Positions 49,301 to 60,179 of a DNA stretch of 64,000 bases are shown here, piece by piece. Under the pieces are notes generated by a model. That model did no database searches, was not told the DNA's origin, and saw nothing but the letters and a program-made list of their open reading frames with translations. This DNA comes from Otis tarda (taxonomy: Eukaryota > Chordata > Aves > Otidiformes > Otididae). A program made the translations under genes and the position numbers. The stretch's first letter is position 1. Every line of letters begins with the position of its first letter. The DNA lies in the NCBI GenBank assembly GCA_026413225.1, contig CM048552.1, positions 56,373,001-56,437,000 on the forward strand, in the 5' to 3' direction.

Positions 49301-50989
49301 GGGGGTTGCATTTGAGGGAGAAGTCTCAGAAGGACAGAATAAAATTTAACCCAATAGCTCAGTCTAGGAAAGCAAGATCACCATTGCAGTTTGCAGAGCA
49401 GCTGCTGGGAAGAGAAGCGTTGTCTTGAAACATCCTGGGCAAATTTTCCAGCTCTGAGGTTCCCCAAGGCATCCCTTGGTCTGGGATCTAGGCTGAGGTA
49501 CATCTGTCTCTAAGGGACTGTCTCACCGAGTCAACAGAGTGGTACCTATTTGTCATCTTGCTCAACACCTTCTCATCTCCGCTCCTGCCCTCTTTGCCTC
49601 CAAGTGTCAGAAAGCTGGTTTCCCAGCTGATGGGCAAGCACTGAAGCTAAGCCATCCTCATCTGCTTCACTTCACTGATCATCCAAAGGACAACCACGGA
49701 GAGCTGCATACAGCAGCCTGATCATCCTCAATGCAAGATGAACCAGCGCTTCATTTGGAGAGAGCGTAAGCAAGCTAACGGCAAGCATGCAAGCGCTTGC
49801 AAAAAGCCTGTTACAGAAGGACAGGCTCTGTCTAGGCTGAGGTCAACAGCCCCCAAGAGATCCATTACCCTCTTGGTACAACTGTGCTCTCTGGCTCCTT
49901 TGGGCAGCCCTTGCCTGCACTCACACAGCTGGAGGGAGGCTGGAGCAAAGACGGAGTAGGCTAGATGCATCCTCTGATCAGCAGTTACTCCAGGGAGTAG
50001 ATAAGGAGGCAGCACGAGCTGAAGAGCACACCAGGCTGGACTGTGGTCTCCTCTCAGGCATGTTCACTGCTCCTTAAAACAGAGAAGAGAGCAAACCTCC
50101 ATTTCAGATAACAGACAGACCTTCTCATCACCCATCCATCACTTTGGCCACGTTGTACATGGCTGCTTTATCCCAGCTGGGCCTGACGCATGGTCTGACC
50201 TGGCTTGGACCCAGGGGACCCTCTGAGGAAAACCAGACAAGCGCCTGCAGCCAGCTGAGTGGCAGAGAGCAGCAACAGGCCAAAAAGCAAAAGGGTGGCT
50301 GAGGCTAGTAAGAAAAATGGAGAGAGATTTACCCAAACAAAACAACAACAAAGGCAATCTTGTGGTGCTGAGACCAGCAGAAGCCTGGGAAAGGCAGTAG
50401 ATAACTCCCAGTGCAAATGATGGGGGATGCCTAAAGTGCTGATGGATCCAACCCTTTCCCATCATACTGTGCCCTGTGGCAGAGAAGTTAGTGAAGTAAA
50501 GGCATAAAACAACAGAGGAATGAAAAGGAGAATGTGCTTTTTATTGTGGGACTCACCACTGCAGTAGAGGGGTGGCTGAGACAACACATTTTCCTCAATT
50601 AAAAGCATAAACTGGCACAACATGAAAGATTTGAGATTCACCTGCCCTCTAACATAACTGAAAATTGATTTCATCCCATGATCCTTATTCTGGGCTCCAG
50701 AGCAAGAAGAAACAAGATCAAACCCCCAGGATATCAGCTGAGAGGAAGTTTTTCCATTGGGGTGATTATCTCCCCAACTTTACCTCTTTTCAGCTCTATC
50801 TGATGCCCCCTCATCAAGGGGAATACCCCCTTTCATGTACCTGATGCTACCAGTGAGGAATTTTCTAGGCCTAGAGGCAGCTGATGTACTTTTCAGTTGC
50901 TGAGGTACAAAACAAGGCATCTCCTCCAGCATTTTTCAGCTGCAGAGATGTTATATAAGCACTTGATGAAGGGGAGAGATCTAATTAGC

Positions 50990-51135
50990 TCTCATCTTAG
51001 AGAAGAGGAAACTGAGGCCCAGGGAAAAAAAGAGGATTCATCCAAGATCACCCCACAGGTGGAGTGCCAAGCCAGGTCTGCCGAGCCCCAGTTCAGGACC
51101 CACACAGCAGGTCATCCTGGACCAGCACCCAGCTG
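50990..51135 (+). mobile_element. MIR/L2-like SINE tail (ancient)
   Basis: GAAGAGGAAACTGAGGCCCA is followed by AAGATCACCCCACAGGTGGA and CCAAGCCAGGTCTGCCGAGC. The order matches the classic MIR/L2 tail ('gaggaaactgaggcccagag ... aaggtcacacag ... gcagagccagg'). Divergence is substantial, as expected for a repeat this old. Confidence 0.75.
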
Positions 51136-53259
51136 GGAGATCCCCTGGACACCAAATCCCATCAAATAGAAACAAAATTTGACACATCAAGGTGTGCACT
51201 GCCATGGGGAGAGTGAGGAAGGCATTTCTCACCAAACTTCCCACTGCACGGCTGTATTTTTCGCTGGGATGGACGGTTTAATTTTCCACGGAGGCAGAGT
51301 GCAAGCAGAAAGGAAGATCTCAGATTAGATCAACTGATCCAATGTGGCATCCCCTGTGCTTCTAACTCTTCCCAAGTCCCACACTCCCCTTCGGTATATT
51401 TTCCAAATAAGAAAGGAAATAGAAGAGACAGAAAGATATAAATTTGGAGAATAAATGTGAGCTACAGCAGTGCCTGAGGGAGAATTAAAGAAAAAAAAAA
51501 GGAAACAACAACCAAAAAAAAAAAGAATCAGAGAACAGCTTATCAGATGCAAGGTTAGGAAGGGACAGGGGTTATGGTTAATAATAAGCCAGTTTGCTGT
51601 TCTGCTCCCAGGCTACAGACCAGTCTCTCTCTCCCCTCCCCCAGCTCCTCCATCACTCCCATCCTGCCTCCCGCCCTCCCTGTCGCTCACTCTTTCTGCT
51701 CCGTCACTTCGCGTCAGGCTGGGAATTTGATGCAAGGCGCCTGCCTCTTCCCACAGCTTCACACCATGGACCCGGCCGTCAGCACGGGTGCACCCGCTCC
51801 CCAAACGCACCCACCCCTCTGTCATACAGGCTCTGAGAGGAAAAGCCTTCTCCTTTTCCTACCCTGTATGCAGCCCAGTGGGACACGCAGGGCCAGATCC
51901 AGCAAGGCGCAGAGCAGGCAGGTGCTAGCGGGTTGGAGGGGGAGGAAAGGACTCCAGTGTTTACAACTGGGAGATGAAGAGGAGGAAGGGACCCATGTGA
52001 AACAGCTCCCCACAACAATACACCAAGAAGAGACCCATGAAAGGCTCTGCCCATGCGAGGGCAGAAAAGACGCGTGCCTTCTTGTCACTGTCAGCACTCC
52101 AGAGCCACCATTTCGAAGAGGAGCTGCCTCGATGCCAGCTGGGGAGCAGCGCTCAGGCGACTGCCCCAGGGTGGCTACGAGCATTTCAGGAGCGCTCCCT
52201 CACATCTGCAAATCAGGCCAACGCGACGCCATCCTCCCTGGCAAAAAGGCCGCACAAAACTCCTGGGAGAAGGCTGCTTGTCCCAGCACTGAGCGGGGAT
52301 ACAGCCACCACGGCACAACCTCCATCTCCCGCTCCCTGCCAGCCTCCCTGCTGGCACCAGCCCCCGGTGACCCTCCACATCCCCACCCCGGCCATCACGC
52401 CAGTGTGAAAAGTAGCCAGGCAGAAAGCCCAGCTGCTGTGAAAGCCACCGGGGCCAGGAGGCCTGTTTGTGCCTACGAACACCCTCCAGCACTCACACAT
52501 CTGCCTACACACATGCATAAGCGTTAACACCCAAAACAAGGACAGCCTGCGCCCACCGGTCCACACCTTCATGTCCACGGACATCACCGGCGGCGTGACG
52601 TCTCTCAGGCAGACACCTCCAGAGCCAGGCAGGACCTGTCTATTCCAGGAGAAGCATCAGGCAGGGATTACCAGGCTGCCTGTATTTTCCTCCCAGCTCA
52701 GGCGCAGGTAGTCTGGGCAGCCCTGTGTGAGTCATGTCCCCGCTCCGTGCGGAGAAGGTAATATTTCCATCTTTTTGCTGAAGCGTGTTGGCGCCCAAGG
52801 CCGAAGAGAGCAGCTTGTAGGAGCCAAGCGCTTATTATACGTCTTAAGCACATGCTTACCATTTCTGCCTGCGTCATTGCACGCGAGTTGAACTTTCAGC
52901 AGAGAGGGAAACGAGGGAGGGAGGGCACGGATGGGGGAAGGGAGGGAGGACAGGTGCCATTTCAGCTGTGCTCAGCAGGAACAGGAGAGGTGAAGAGATG
53001 TACAGGCAGGCGGCTCCCAAAACACAGCTGCCAGCAAGGGCTTTCACAGCTGCTGCGGTGAGATTGCAAGGAGGCAAAGCAGCAGAAGGAAAAGCAAGCA
53101 GGGAAAGAAAAGTTTTTAAAGCAGAAATGGTGAATGGGACCTACAGCAGCCATGGGGAGAGGAGACCAAGGCTGAGAGGAGGACAGGGTGGAACTGAGGC
53201 AGGGATGCACCAAGGCAACTTCTCAGCTGTTGCAGAAGGTAGGTAGGCAGAGCCTGCAG
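51136..53259. other. Intergenic or upstream-flank DNA; the longest ORF here is not a credible gene
   Basis: An open frame of 317 codons spans 51574-52527 on the plus strand, but it is rich in Pro, Ser, Ala and His, has no recognisable domain, and comparable frames stay open on the other strand. A-runs lie at 51488-51526. The patch 52780-52880 retains CpGs and may be conserved, but nothing specific was identified. Confidence 0.45.
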
Positions 53260-53703
53260 CTGTAAGTACTGGAGTACCATGTTCAGCTCTGGAGCCTCCA
53301 GCATAAGAAAGACATAGACCTGCTTGAGCAGGTCCAGAGGAGGGCCACAAAGATCAGAGGGCTGGAGCACCTCCCCTATGAGGACAGGCTGAGAGAGTTG
53401 GGGTTGTTCAGCCTGCGGAAGAGAAGGCTCCAGGGAGAGCTTACAGAAGCCTTCCAGTACCTAAAGGGGCCTACAGAAAATATAGGGAGGGACTCTTATC
53501 AGGCTATATAGCAATAGGACAAGGGGTAATGGTTTCTGATCAGGACCAGACTACGCAGTCTCTCTCTCACTCCCCCCACCCTCCAAAAGAACAGGGAGAG
53601 AAAATATAAGGAAAAACGGCTCGAGGTTTGAGATAAGGACAGGGAGAAATCCTTAAAGTTACCGTCACGGGCAAAACAGACTCGACTTGGGGAAAACCAT
53701 TCA

Positions 53704-53709
53704 TTTATT
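53704..53709 (-). terminator. Poly(A) signal AATAAA of the LTR
   Basis: TTTATT on the plus strand, AATAAA in LTR sense, about 170 bp before the LTR 3' end as expected for the R/U5 boundary region. Confidence 0.7.
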
Positions 53710-54479
53710 ACTACAAACAGCAGGATAATGAGACAGAGAACAAGATAACCTCCATCCACCCCTCCCTCTTCCCAAGCTTAACTTTATCTCTACTACCTTC
53801 CCCCCCCCGAGCGGCACAGGGGGGAAGAGGGAATGGGGGTTGCAGTCAGTTCATCATATGTTGTTTCACGCCGCTGCTTCATGGTCGGGGGAAGAACTCC
53901 TCACATTCCTCCCCTGCTCCATCGTGGGGTCCCTCCCACGGGCCACAGTCCTTCACGAAACTGCTCCGGCGTGGGTCATCTCTTCCACGGAGTACAGTCT
54001 CTCCAGAACAGCTGTCCCAGCGGGCCCTCCACGGGCCACAGCCGCCTTCAGGCATCCACCTCCCCCGGTACGGGGTCCTTCACGGGCTCCAAGTGGATCT
54101 CTGCTCCTCCGTGGACCTCCATGGGCTGCAGGGGGACAACCTGCTGCACCATGGTCGTCACCACAGGCTGCAGGGGAATCTTGGCCAGGAGCCTCATTAC
54201 TCCTCCCCCTCCTTCTGAACTGACCTTGGCGTCTGCAGCCGTTCCTCACAACAGGGTGGTAGATGTCTCTCAGGATCTTTTTTACATCTTACTCACTTCT
54301 CATCTCCTCTCCACTTCTTGCAGCCGGGCCGGGCCAAGTCGGGCCCAGTCGGCTGCCTGGCGAGAGGCCAGAGGGTGAGGCCTGCAAGGCCCATGAGGCC
54401 TGCGCCTCCCCCCCTGCGCCTCTGCCCCCGCTCAGCTTCTTCACATCTTCTCTTCTCTCTTTTTTTCTCTGTTTTCCCC

Positions 54480-54492
54480 TTCTTAAATACGT
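54480..54492 (-). promoter_or_regulatory. TATA-like box of the LTR
   Basis: ACGTATTTAAGAAGG in LTR sense, within the U3-like part about 180 bp from its start. Position and sequence fit a retroviral core promoter; activity is unknown. Confidence 0.5.
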
Positions 54493-54912
54493 TATCGCAG
54501 AGGCGTTATCACGGAACATTCGTCTACCAATCGGCTCAGCCTTGGCCAGCAGCAGGTCTGCCCTAGGCCCGGCCGAGTCCACTGAACAAAGGGGAGCGAC
54601 TTCTAGCAGTTTCCTGCAGAAGCTACCACCTTAGGCCCCCCCTCACTAACAAAACCATGACAAAACTGAAAGAGAGTAGATTTAGATCAGACATAAGGAA
54701 TAAATTCTTTACTCTGAGGGTGGCAAGGCACTGGAACAGGTTGCCCAGAGAAGTTGTGGAAGCCCCATCCCTGGAAGGTGTTCAAGGCCAGGCTGGAAGA
54801 GGCTTTGAGCGACTTGGTCTAGTGGAAGGTGTCCCTGCCCAGGGCCGGGGGGTTGAGACTAGATGATCTTTAAGGTCCCTTCCAACACAAACCATTCTGT
54901 GATTCTACGACT

Positions 54913-55719
54913 CTGCAAGTGAGCAGAAAGAGGATCTGAAGGTTAAAGGTGAAGATCAGGTCACAGGTGCTGGAAGCAATGGAGAAATCAGAGGAGAATG
55001 AGCTTCTGCTAACCCATATGACAGACAGACTTCCTGATCTTCTAGCTGTGGGGCATAAAAACTGGGGAAAGGCGAGACTGGCAGAATCTTGGTAAATAAT
55101 TTTCATGCATTGTTTTGCACCCTGAGATGTAGGAAACAAAATCACAACCCCTGAGGTGTGATGGCTGAGGGGACCTGAAGGTTGGTTTCAAAGACAGCCG
55201 CCCACGGAAAGCGCATCTGCTTGCCGACTGCAAAGCTCCCTGAGCAGCAGAGCCGGTTTACACTGCTGTGATGGTTTTCCAAGCTGCACGGGTGCTATGC
55301 AGAAGGAACAGAAAGGTTCTCCGCCCCTTAGATCAACACTACAGTGACTTTCTAAAGGAGACACACACACACACACAAAATCAGTTTTCCTTTACACACC
55401 TTTTTGGCTCACATCTAAGCCAAGATTCAGCTAGAATTAATTGCTTTAGCGAACAGCAATGCACTCCAATCCAAGCCTTGTGAAGAAAATCTGATGAATG
55501 ACTTCAGTTGTCTAGAAAAATGACATGTAGTCAAAGTCATATTTGAGGAGTGAAGAATAGCGTGCGTCTCTGTAAAGACTTATGGTTCCAGGGGTGATGG
55601 AGAGGTTTTCTTCCTTCAGTCTGAGAGTGATGGGGGAGCAGAGCACAGCACTCCTGCAAATACTTAAGAGAATCATGTTGCCATGATCAGAGATGCAGAA
55701 AGCATAACCTACCAGGAAA
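54913..55719. other. Unique DNA with one (AC)n repeat; no gene seen
   Basis: No exon or repeat family was recognised apart from the microsatellite at 55361-55377. Confidence 0.5.
55361..55377 (+). repeat. (AC)n microsatellite
   Basis: About eight AC units after CTAAAGGAG. Confidence 0.9.
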
Positions 55720-56005
55720 GTGCTGAGTAAAATGAAACGGTTTAGACTACAGAAGATTGAGAAGGGGCACAATAACAGTCTTCAGATACGTACAAGTTTG
55801 CTACAAAAGGAGAACAGTTTTCAATTCTTAGCATCCACAGTGGACAGAAGAAGCAACAACAGGTTTAGATTGCAGCAGAGGACATTTAGTGATAAGGAGA
55901 GCAAGGTGTACGATGCACAGACTGCTCGAGGATGCAGGGGAATGTCCTGCACTTCAGGCCTTCAAAACCAGGCCAGCCAAAACCTCTTGGGAACGACGCA
56001 TTGAT
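55720..56005 (+). mobile_element. Ancient CR1/L3-like LINE 3' fossil
   Basis: AGATTGAGAAGGGGCACAAT, AACAGTCTTCAGATACGTAC, GTTTGCTACAAAAGGAGAAC, GGTTTAGATTGCAGCAGAGG, ACATTTAGTGATAAGG and CTTCAAAACCAGGCCAGCCA occur in the order of old amniote CR1-type repeats. Divergence is much greater than in the CR1 copies at 54663 and 59904. The terminal repeat is lost. Confidence 0.75.
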
Positions 56006-57385
56006 CACCCTGAGATGGATATGAAGCCAGCAACATCCTGAGGACCCTGTCTTCTGTGTGTGTCTAATCCCAAATGCCTATGGCCACCACCACAATCAAG
56101 CGTTGCTATTGTGGTGCTTTTCAGGGAGAAACAACAGCTGTCTCTCCCCTGGCCATTCTTTCCCCAGCAATGCCCATTTATTTTGTCTTCCCGAGAGTCT
56201 CGGAGAGCTCAGCGTGTGTTTCTAACACTTTGTGAATAATAACACTCATATATCTCCCACAAAATAAAAAACTGGGTCAGCTAAGGCACACGCCTGTGTA
56301 CACCAGGAGCCGCCAATGCATCTGCCAATGAACCCTACGGTGCTGCAAAATCCAACCCACCAGGCACACGGCAGGGGGAAAGGGGAGAATTCAGATATAA
56401 CTGAGAAAACACAACCATTTTGGTGACATTTCATAGGTGAAACCATGAATAAAACAGGACCTGAGAGAGGGCTGTAACAAATTGCTCACACTAATATCCT
56501 GGCCACCGGGAGGTAGGGAGTGAATGCGCAATTACCCCAGTTCCAGAAGCTGCCTCCAGTGCCTCCGACCTGTGTGCACACATATCAGAAAGGGCTGGAT
56601 GCAAATGAAGCAAGAGTCACAAACTCACCTGCTTTAGTCTGCAGGAGGGAGGCTGAGGAGGGACATTCAGAAGGAAAAAGTAAGCCAGGAGCTCTGGGGA
56701 AGAGCAGGAACAAAAGCACAGCATGTTGCAAAACAGAGACTCTTTTAACTGGGGGGATTTTAGAAAGAAAAGAGGACCCTGGCTCGCAGGCTGGAGCAGG
56801 TTCCACAGCTGGTAGGAAGGTCTCAGGTCTCCAAACCCACAGGCTCTCAACTGGCTGTAGCCCGTGTACATGGATGCCAAAGCAACTACACTGCATTTAA
56901 GAAAAGCCGAATTAGGGATGCTGGCCAAGGGACCAAGATGAGACATGCTTGATCTGTCCCTCCCCAGCACACAGGACCTTGAGCCACCGCATGGATGTGC
57001 GTGTGCACATCCATCCCTGCTGGGCAAAATCCAGACTGAAATCAGACCCCCTGTCAGAGACAAAGCCGTTTGCTGCATCAAGGCAGCCAAAAGGGAGAGA
57101 GGAAAAGCAGCCTCAGCAGTGGGACGTAGGGGTAGGAGCTGCCCAGCTGCTTCATCTGGCCATTTCTCTTGCCGTATATTACACAGAGCTGGTGACCAGC
57201 AGCAACTTCCCTGAAAATGCTGTCCTATGTCATGTCAGCACGGGCTCACATCCTGCCCGCTAAGGTACAGCCCCCAGAAGAGAGAGAACTGTCTGATGTC
57301 ACCCATTGCCCCTCAACCACTTCCGATCACCTCAGCGTAAGGGGCCTAGGCCAGTCCCCCTCCAAGGAGCGGATGGGAGACAGGA
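56006..57385. other. Unique DNA; no gene seen
   Basis: Only short ORFs of biased composition, none recognisable and none with a convincing splice-site pair. No repeat family identified. Confidence 0.45.
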
Positions 57386-57640
57386 GAGAGCAATTGCCAA
57401 TTTTAATGCGTCCGGCAATAATCAGGCTGGCAAGGATGCACAGAGCACAAAATCAGGCAGCAGGAGTACACAGGCAGGGAGCCGGAAATAATTACCATGA
57501 TACTGTAACCAGAAAACACAAGGCCAAGCTATTTACCATACTAATTACTGTTTATCTCTGTTTATGGCTCCACATGGCAGTGGGACTGGCGGCCTGATTG
57601 GAGGTGTAAATGCTTAAAGGAGCAAGCTCTGGATAGTGGA
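57386..57640. promoter_or_regulatory. Candidate conserved non-coding or enhancer-like element
   Basis: A non-repetitive, motif-dense stretch including CAATTTTAATGCGTCCGG, GGAAATAATTACCATGATAC, ACTAATTACTGTTTATC and GGAGGTGTAAATGC. TAATTA-type homeodomain sites and a TGTTTAT forkhead-like site sit close together. No ORF, no known repeat. Function is inferred from texture only. Confidence 0.25.
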
Positions 57641-59903
57641 ATTCGATGCCAGGCCAAGGGAAAGCCTCTGCTGAGCTAAGGACAGGGAGAGATGAGCCAC
57701 ACATTCCTCTCTTCCTCTATTGGAGAGCTGGAGTTGTGGAAGGAAGACCCAGCTGGTCCTCCCTGGTGGCACAGTTATGGGAAGTGCCCAGAGCCTGCTA
57801 CACCCTATTTATCTGCTAATGCAACTCTGCATCTTCGTCTCCCTCAGGTCTTTTTCTCCTACAGTATTTCTCTTGGATGCCGCTACTGGATTAATGATTT
57901 CCCCAAAGTGTTCCTTAATGTTCCTCCTTCTAAACTGCATCTGTTCCAACAAAATAAGGTACAGTTTTTCCCATATTAAAGCAGAGTTATTTTCCCAAGT
58001 CAGTTTTCCCACATCCTCCTTCCCTCAACACCTCTTTCTTTTCTTTTTTATCTCCAAACAAGTTTGGAGTAGAGGCACAGGAAAAAAGGAGGGATCTGCT
58101 GCAGACTGCCCAGTTGCCACTAGCAAAGGTGAGCATTAGGATGAAGATTCAGGAGCTCGTAGCTGGAACCCTGGCCCACCGCTGCCTTCTGTGTGATGTG
58201 CCTGCTGAGATGTTCTGCTCAGCAGCAGCCAGCCAGCCTCTGCTGCCTGTTCTCACCACTGCCTGCTACACAGCTGCCTTGACAACAGCAAGAGGTATCT
58301 GAAATACTTCCCTAACAATTTTATTTTTTTTAATACTGTAGGTTATGTCACGGGGAAATACATCTCTGGAGGTGCTGCCCACACTAAGGAACAGTCTGAG
58401 CGTCCAGGCACTGGGCACTGGTGGTCTCTCCAAAGCCTGGGTCCATCACCCCTTCCCGCAGGGCCGATTCACTCTTCCCTTGCACTGCTCATCGCTGACA
58501 GAGTCTTTCCCCTAGAAGCCGTGCAGCTGCTGGGTCTTGCCTCTGCCCCTTGCACTTCACTCTTCAACCTAGGGATTAAAACAGAGAGCCTACCTCTCAC
58601 AAAGGCCTCTCCCAAAATACAATCAGAAAGCTGCGTTGGCCCCCATCCGTCCCTGTACCTTCCCTCCATGCTACATTACCAGATGCTCTCGTGAGGCTGG
58701 GTATGTCCTACTCGCTTCCAGTGAGGATGTGAGATCTGAAAACCCCTGGGAGACAATGGCTTTCCAGTCTGGAGGATTTGCCTCCCCCACTGTATCAGAT
58801 GTGCCAGAGGAGCATTTCATTTACCTTTTCAACTGATTTTTATCTGTCTGGTTATTAATGAGGAAGTTTAACCCACTCCTGGGCAAATCCCTGAAAGTCA
58901 AACAAGTCACGGTGAGGGGGAATCAGTCTGTCAGGGAAACAACCATAAAGTGAGACAGGCTCCAAGCAGGCACCGGCCCCTTCTGTGCATGAAGAATGAT
59001 CCCCCCTCAGCTGATCATGCCCCCTGCAAAGACCTGTGGGTGCTCTGCCTGCCACCAACGTGGGTTGCTGAGCACTAGCCATGTCCCTTTCCCCAGCTCT
59101 CCCACTATCAAGCACCTTGCACCCTTGTGCTCAGAAGCCAACCCAGCAACAGCCACCTCAACGCAGTTTATAAACACAGCCGTGACCAAGTTATTGGCAC
59201 CTATCTGGAAAAGACATTTCATTTCCTTCAGATAAAAATTAACTCATAAATTCAATTTGAATTTGTTCCTCTGATAACCTGTTTTTTTCCTCAATGCTCC
59301 TCCTCCAGGATGATCCAGACTTTCACCCCTCTCACATATTGCCCCTGTCGTCACCACTGCACAGAAGAATGCCACCACACACCCATCACAATCCAGGCTC
59401 CTGAGAAAGTGCCATGATGAAAGTATAACAATCTTCTCAAGGGGAAAAAAAATGCTACAGCAAGACCTCACTCTCATCCTTCTCCCCCTTTAAAGGGGGA
59501 ATTCCAGCGTTTCTAAACCTCCCCTCCTCCACGCCCTCATTGCTGTGACAGACAGAGCCATACCCATAGCACTTCATCTACATCACTGCTCCTAGCCCTT
59601 CCAATCACTGCTCCCATAATGCCAGAAGATACTACAGGTGCATCTGCATTTACATTTTGGCCACAGGTGGGGGGAACCCAAAGCTGTTCACACAGTGTTT
59701 ATGCTGGGGATGGACTTACCCTGGCTTTTGTAAAACCGCATGTGGGAGCCGGGCATCTCCTCCATTCCCACCAGTCTGTAGGTAACTTACACTGACACAG
59801 AGCGGCTGTTGGCCCCATGGACCATGTAAGAAACTCACACGCTCATATGTTGGCAGCTCAAGCAGCACAGACTCACATCTTGGCTTGCAGGATGCAAAGG
59901 ACC
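57641..59903. other. Unique DNA; no gene seen
   Basis: No exon, RNA gene or repeat family was recognised. T-rich patches lie near 58320-58332. Confidence 0.45.
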
Positions 59904-60179
59904 TGTTGTGACAGGACTAGGGGTAATGGTTTCAAAATAGAGGGAGATAGATCTAGATTAGATATTAGGAAGAAATTTTGTTACAATGAGGGTGGTAGAA
60001 TACTGGGCACAGGTTGCCCAGAGAGGTGGTGGATGCCCCATCCCTGGAAACATTCAAAGCCAGGTTGGACGGGACTCTGAGCAACCTGATCTGGTTGGAG
60101 ATGTCCCTGCTCCTTGCAGGGGGGTTGGACTGGATGGCCTTTGAAGGTCCCTTCCAACCCAAACTATTCTATGATTCTA
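59904..60179 (+). mobile_element. CR1 LINE 3' end fragment
   Basis: It begins at TGTGACAGGACTAGGGGTAA and includes the CR1 C-terminal coding text (frame PREVVDAPSLETFKARLDG) and CTGATCTGGTTGGAGATGTC, GGACTGGATGGCCTTTGAAG, AACCCAAACTATTCTATGAT. The end is complete. It shows fewer differences from the remembered consensus than the other copies and may be the youngest CR1 in the window. Confidence 0.95.

Larger units (their letters stand above)
37181..50990. other. Upstream flank or intergenic DNA with simple repeats; no gene seen
   Basis: No recognisable exon was found. Contents seen are (AC)n at 38621-38635, AT-rich candidate elements at 39570-39800 and 40020-40190, A-run 42301-42313, C- and AC-rich text at 43045-43125, (TCTG)n at 43564-43581, A17 at 45134-45150 and purine-rich DNA at 46190-46330. 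A 217-aa plus-strand ORF at 37293-37946 has no recognisable domain. Confidence 0.5.
53537..54662 (-). mobile_element. Solo LTR of an avian endogenous retrovirus, inserted in CR1
   Basis: On the minus strand it begins TGTCATGGTTTTGTTAGTG and ends near CTGGTCCTGATCA, about 1126 bp. A TATTTAAG TATA-like box is at about 54482-54490 and an AATAAA poly(A) signal at 53704-53709, followed by U5-like text with TCTCCCTGTCCTTATCTC, familiar from bird LTRs. The middle carries repeated CTGCAGGGG / CTCCACGGGCC units. No gag, pol or env sequence is present, so it is a solo LTR. Clean target-site duplications were not found. An ERVL-like family is likely but not proven. Confidence 0.8.
53260..54912 (+). mobile_element. 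CR1 LINE 3' portion, split by an LTR
   Basis: The left half (53260-53536) contains GAGCAGGTCCAGAGGAGGGC, GGCTGGAGCACCTCCCCTAT, GTTGGGGTTGTTCAGCCTG and GGACAAGGGGTAATGGTTT. The right half (54663-54912) resumes at AAACTGAAAGAGAGTAGATT and runs through the CR1 C-terminal coding text (frame [19 protein letters not shown]) to CATTCTGTGATTCTACGA. Joining the halves restores normal CR1 order, so the LTR inserted after the CR1. The 3' UTR and terminal repeat are intact; the 5' part is missing. Confidence 0.93.

Noticed and set aside
51574..52527. Longest open frame in the window (317 codons, plus strand)
   Set aside because: Pro/Ser/Ala/His-rich with no domain, overlapping open frames on the other strand, GC-rich context that lengthens chance ORFs, no splice or promoter support.
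53833..54378. 181-codon plus-strand frame
   Set aside because: Lies antisense inside the solo LTR; its length comes from GC-rich LTR sequence.
54657..54866. Frame resembling a bacterial-style ORF with [17 protein letters not shown]
   Set aside because: It is the conserved 3' coding remnant of the CR1 element, not a host gene.
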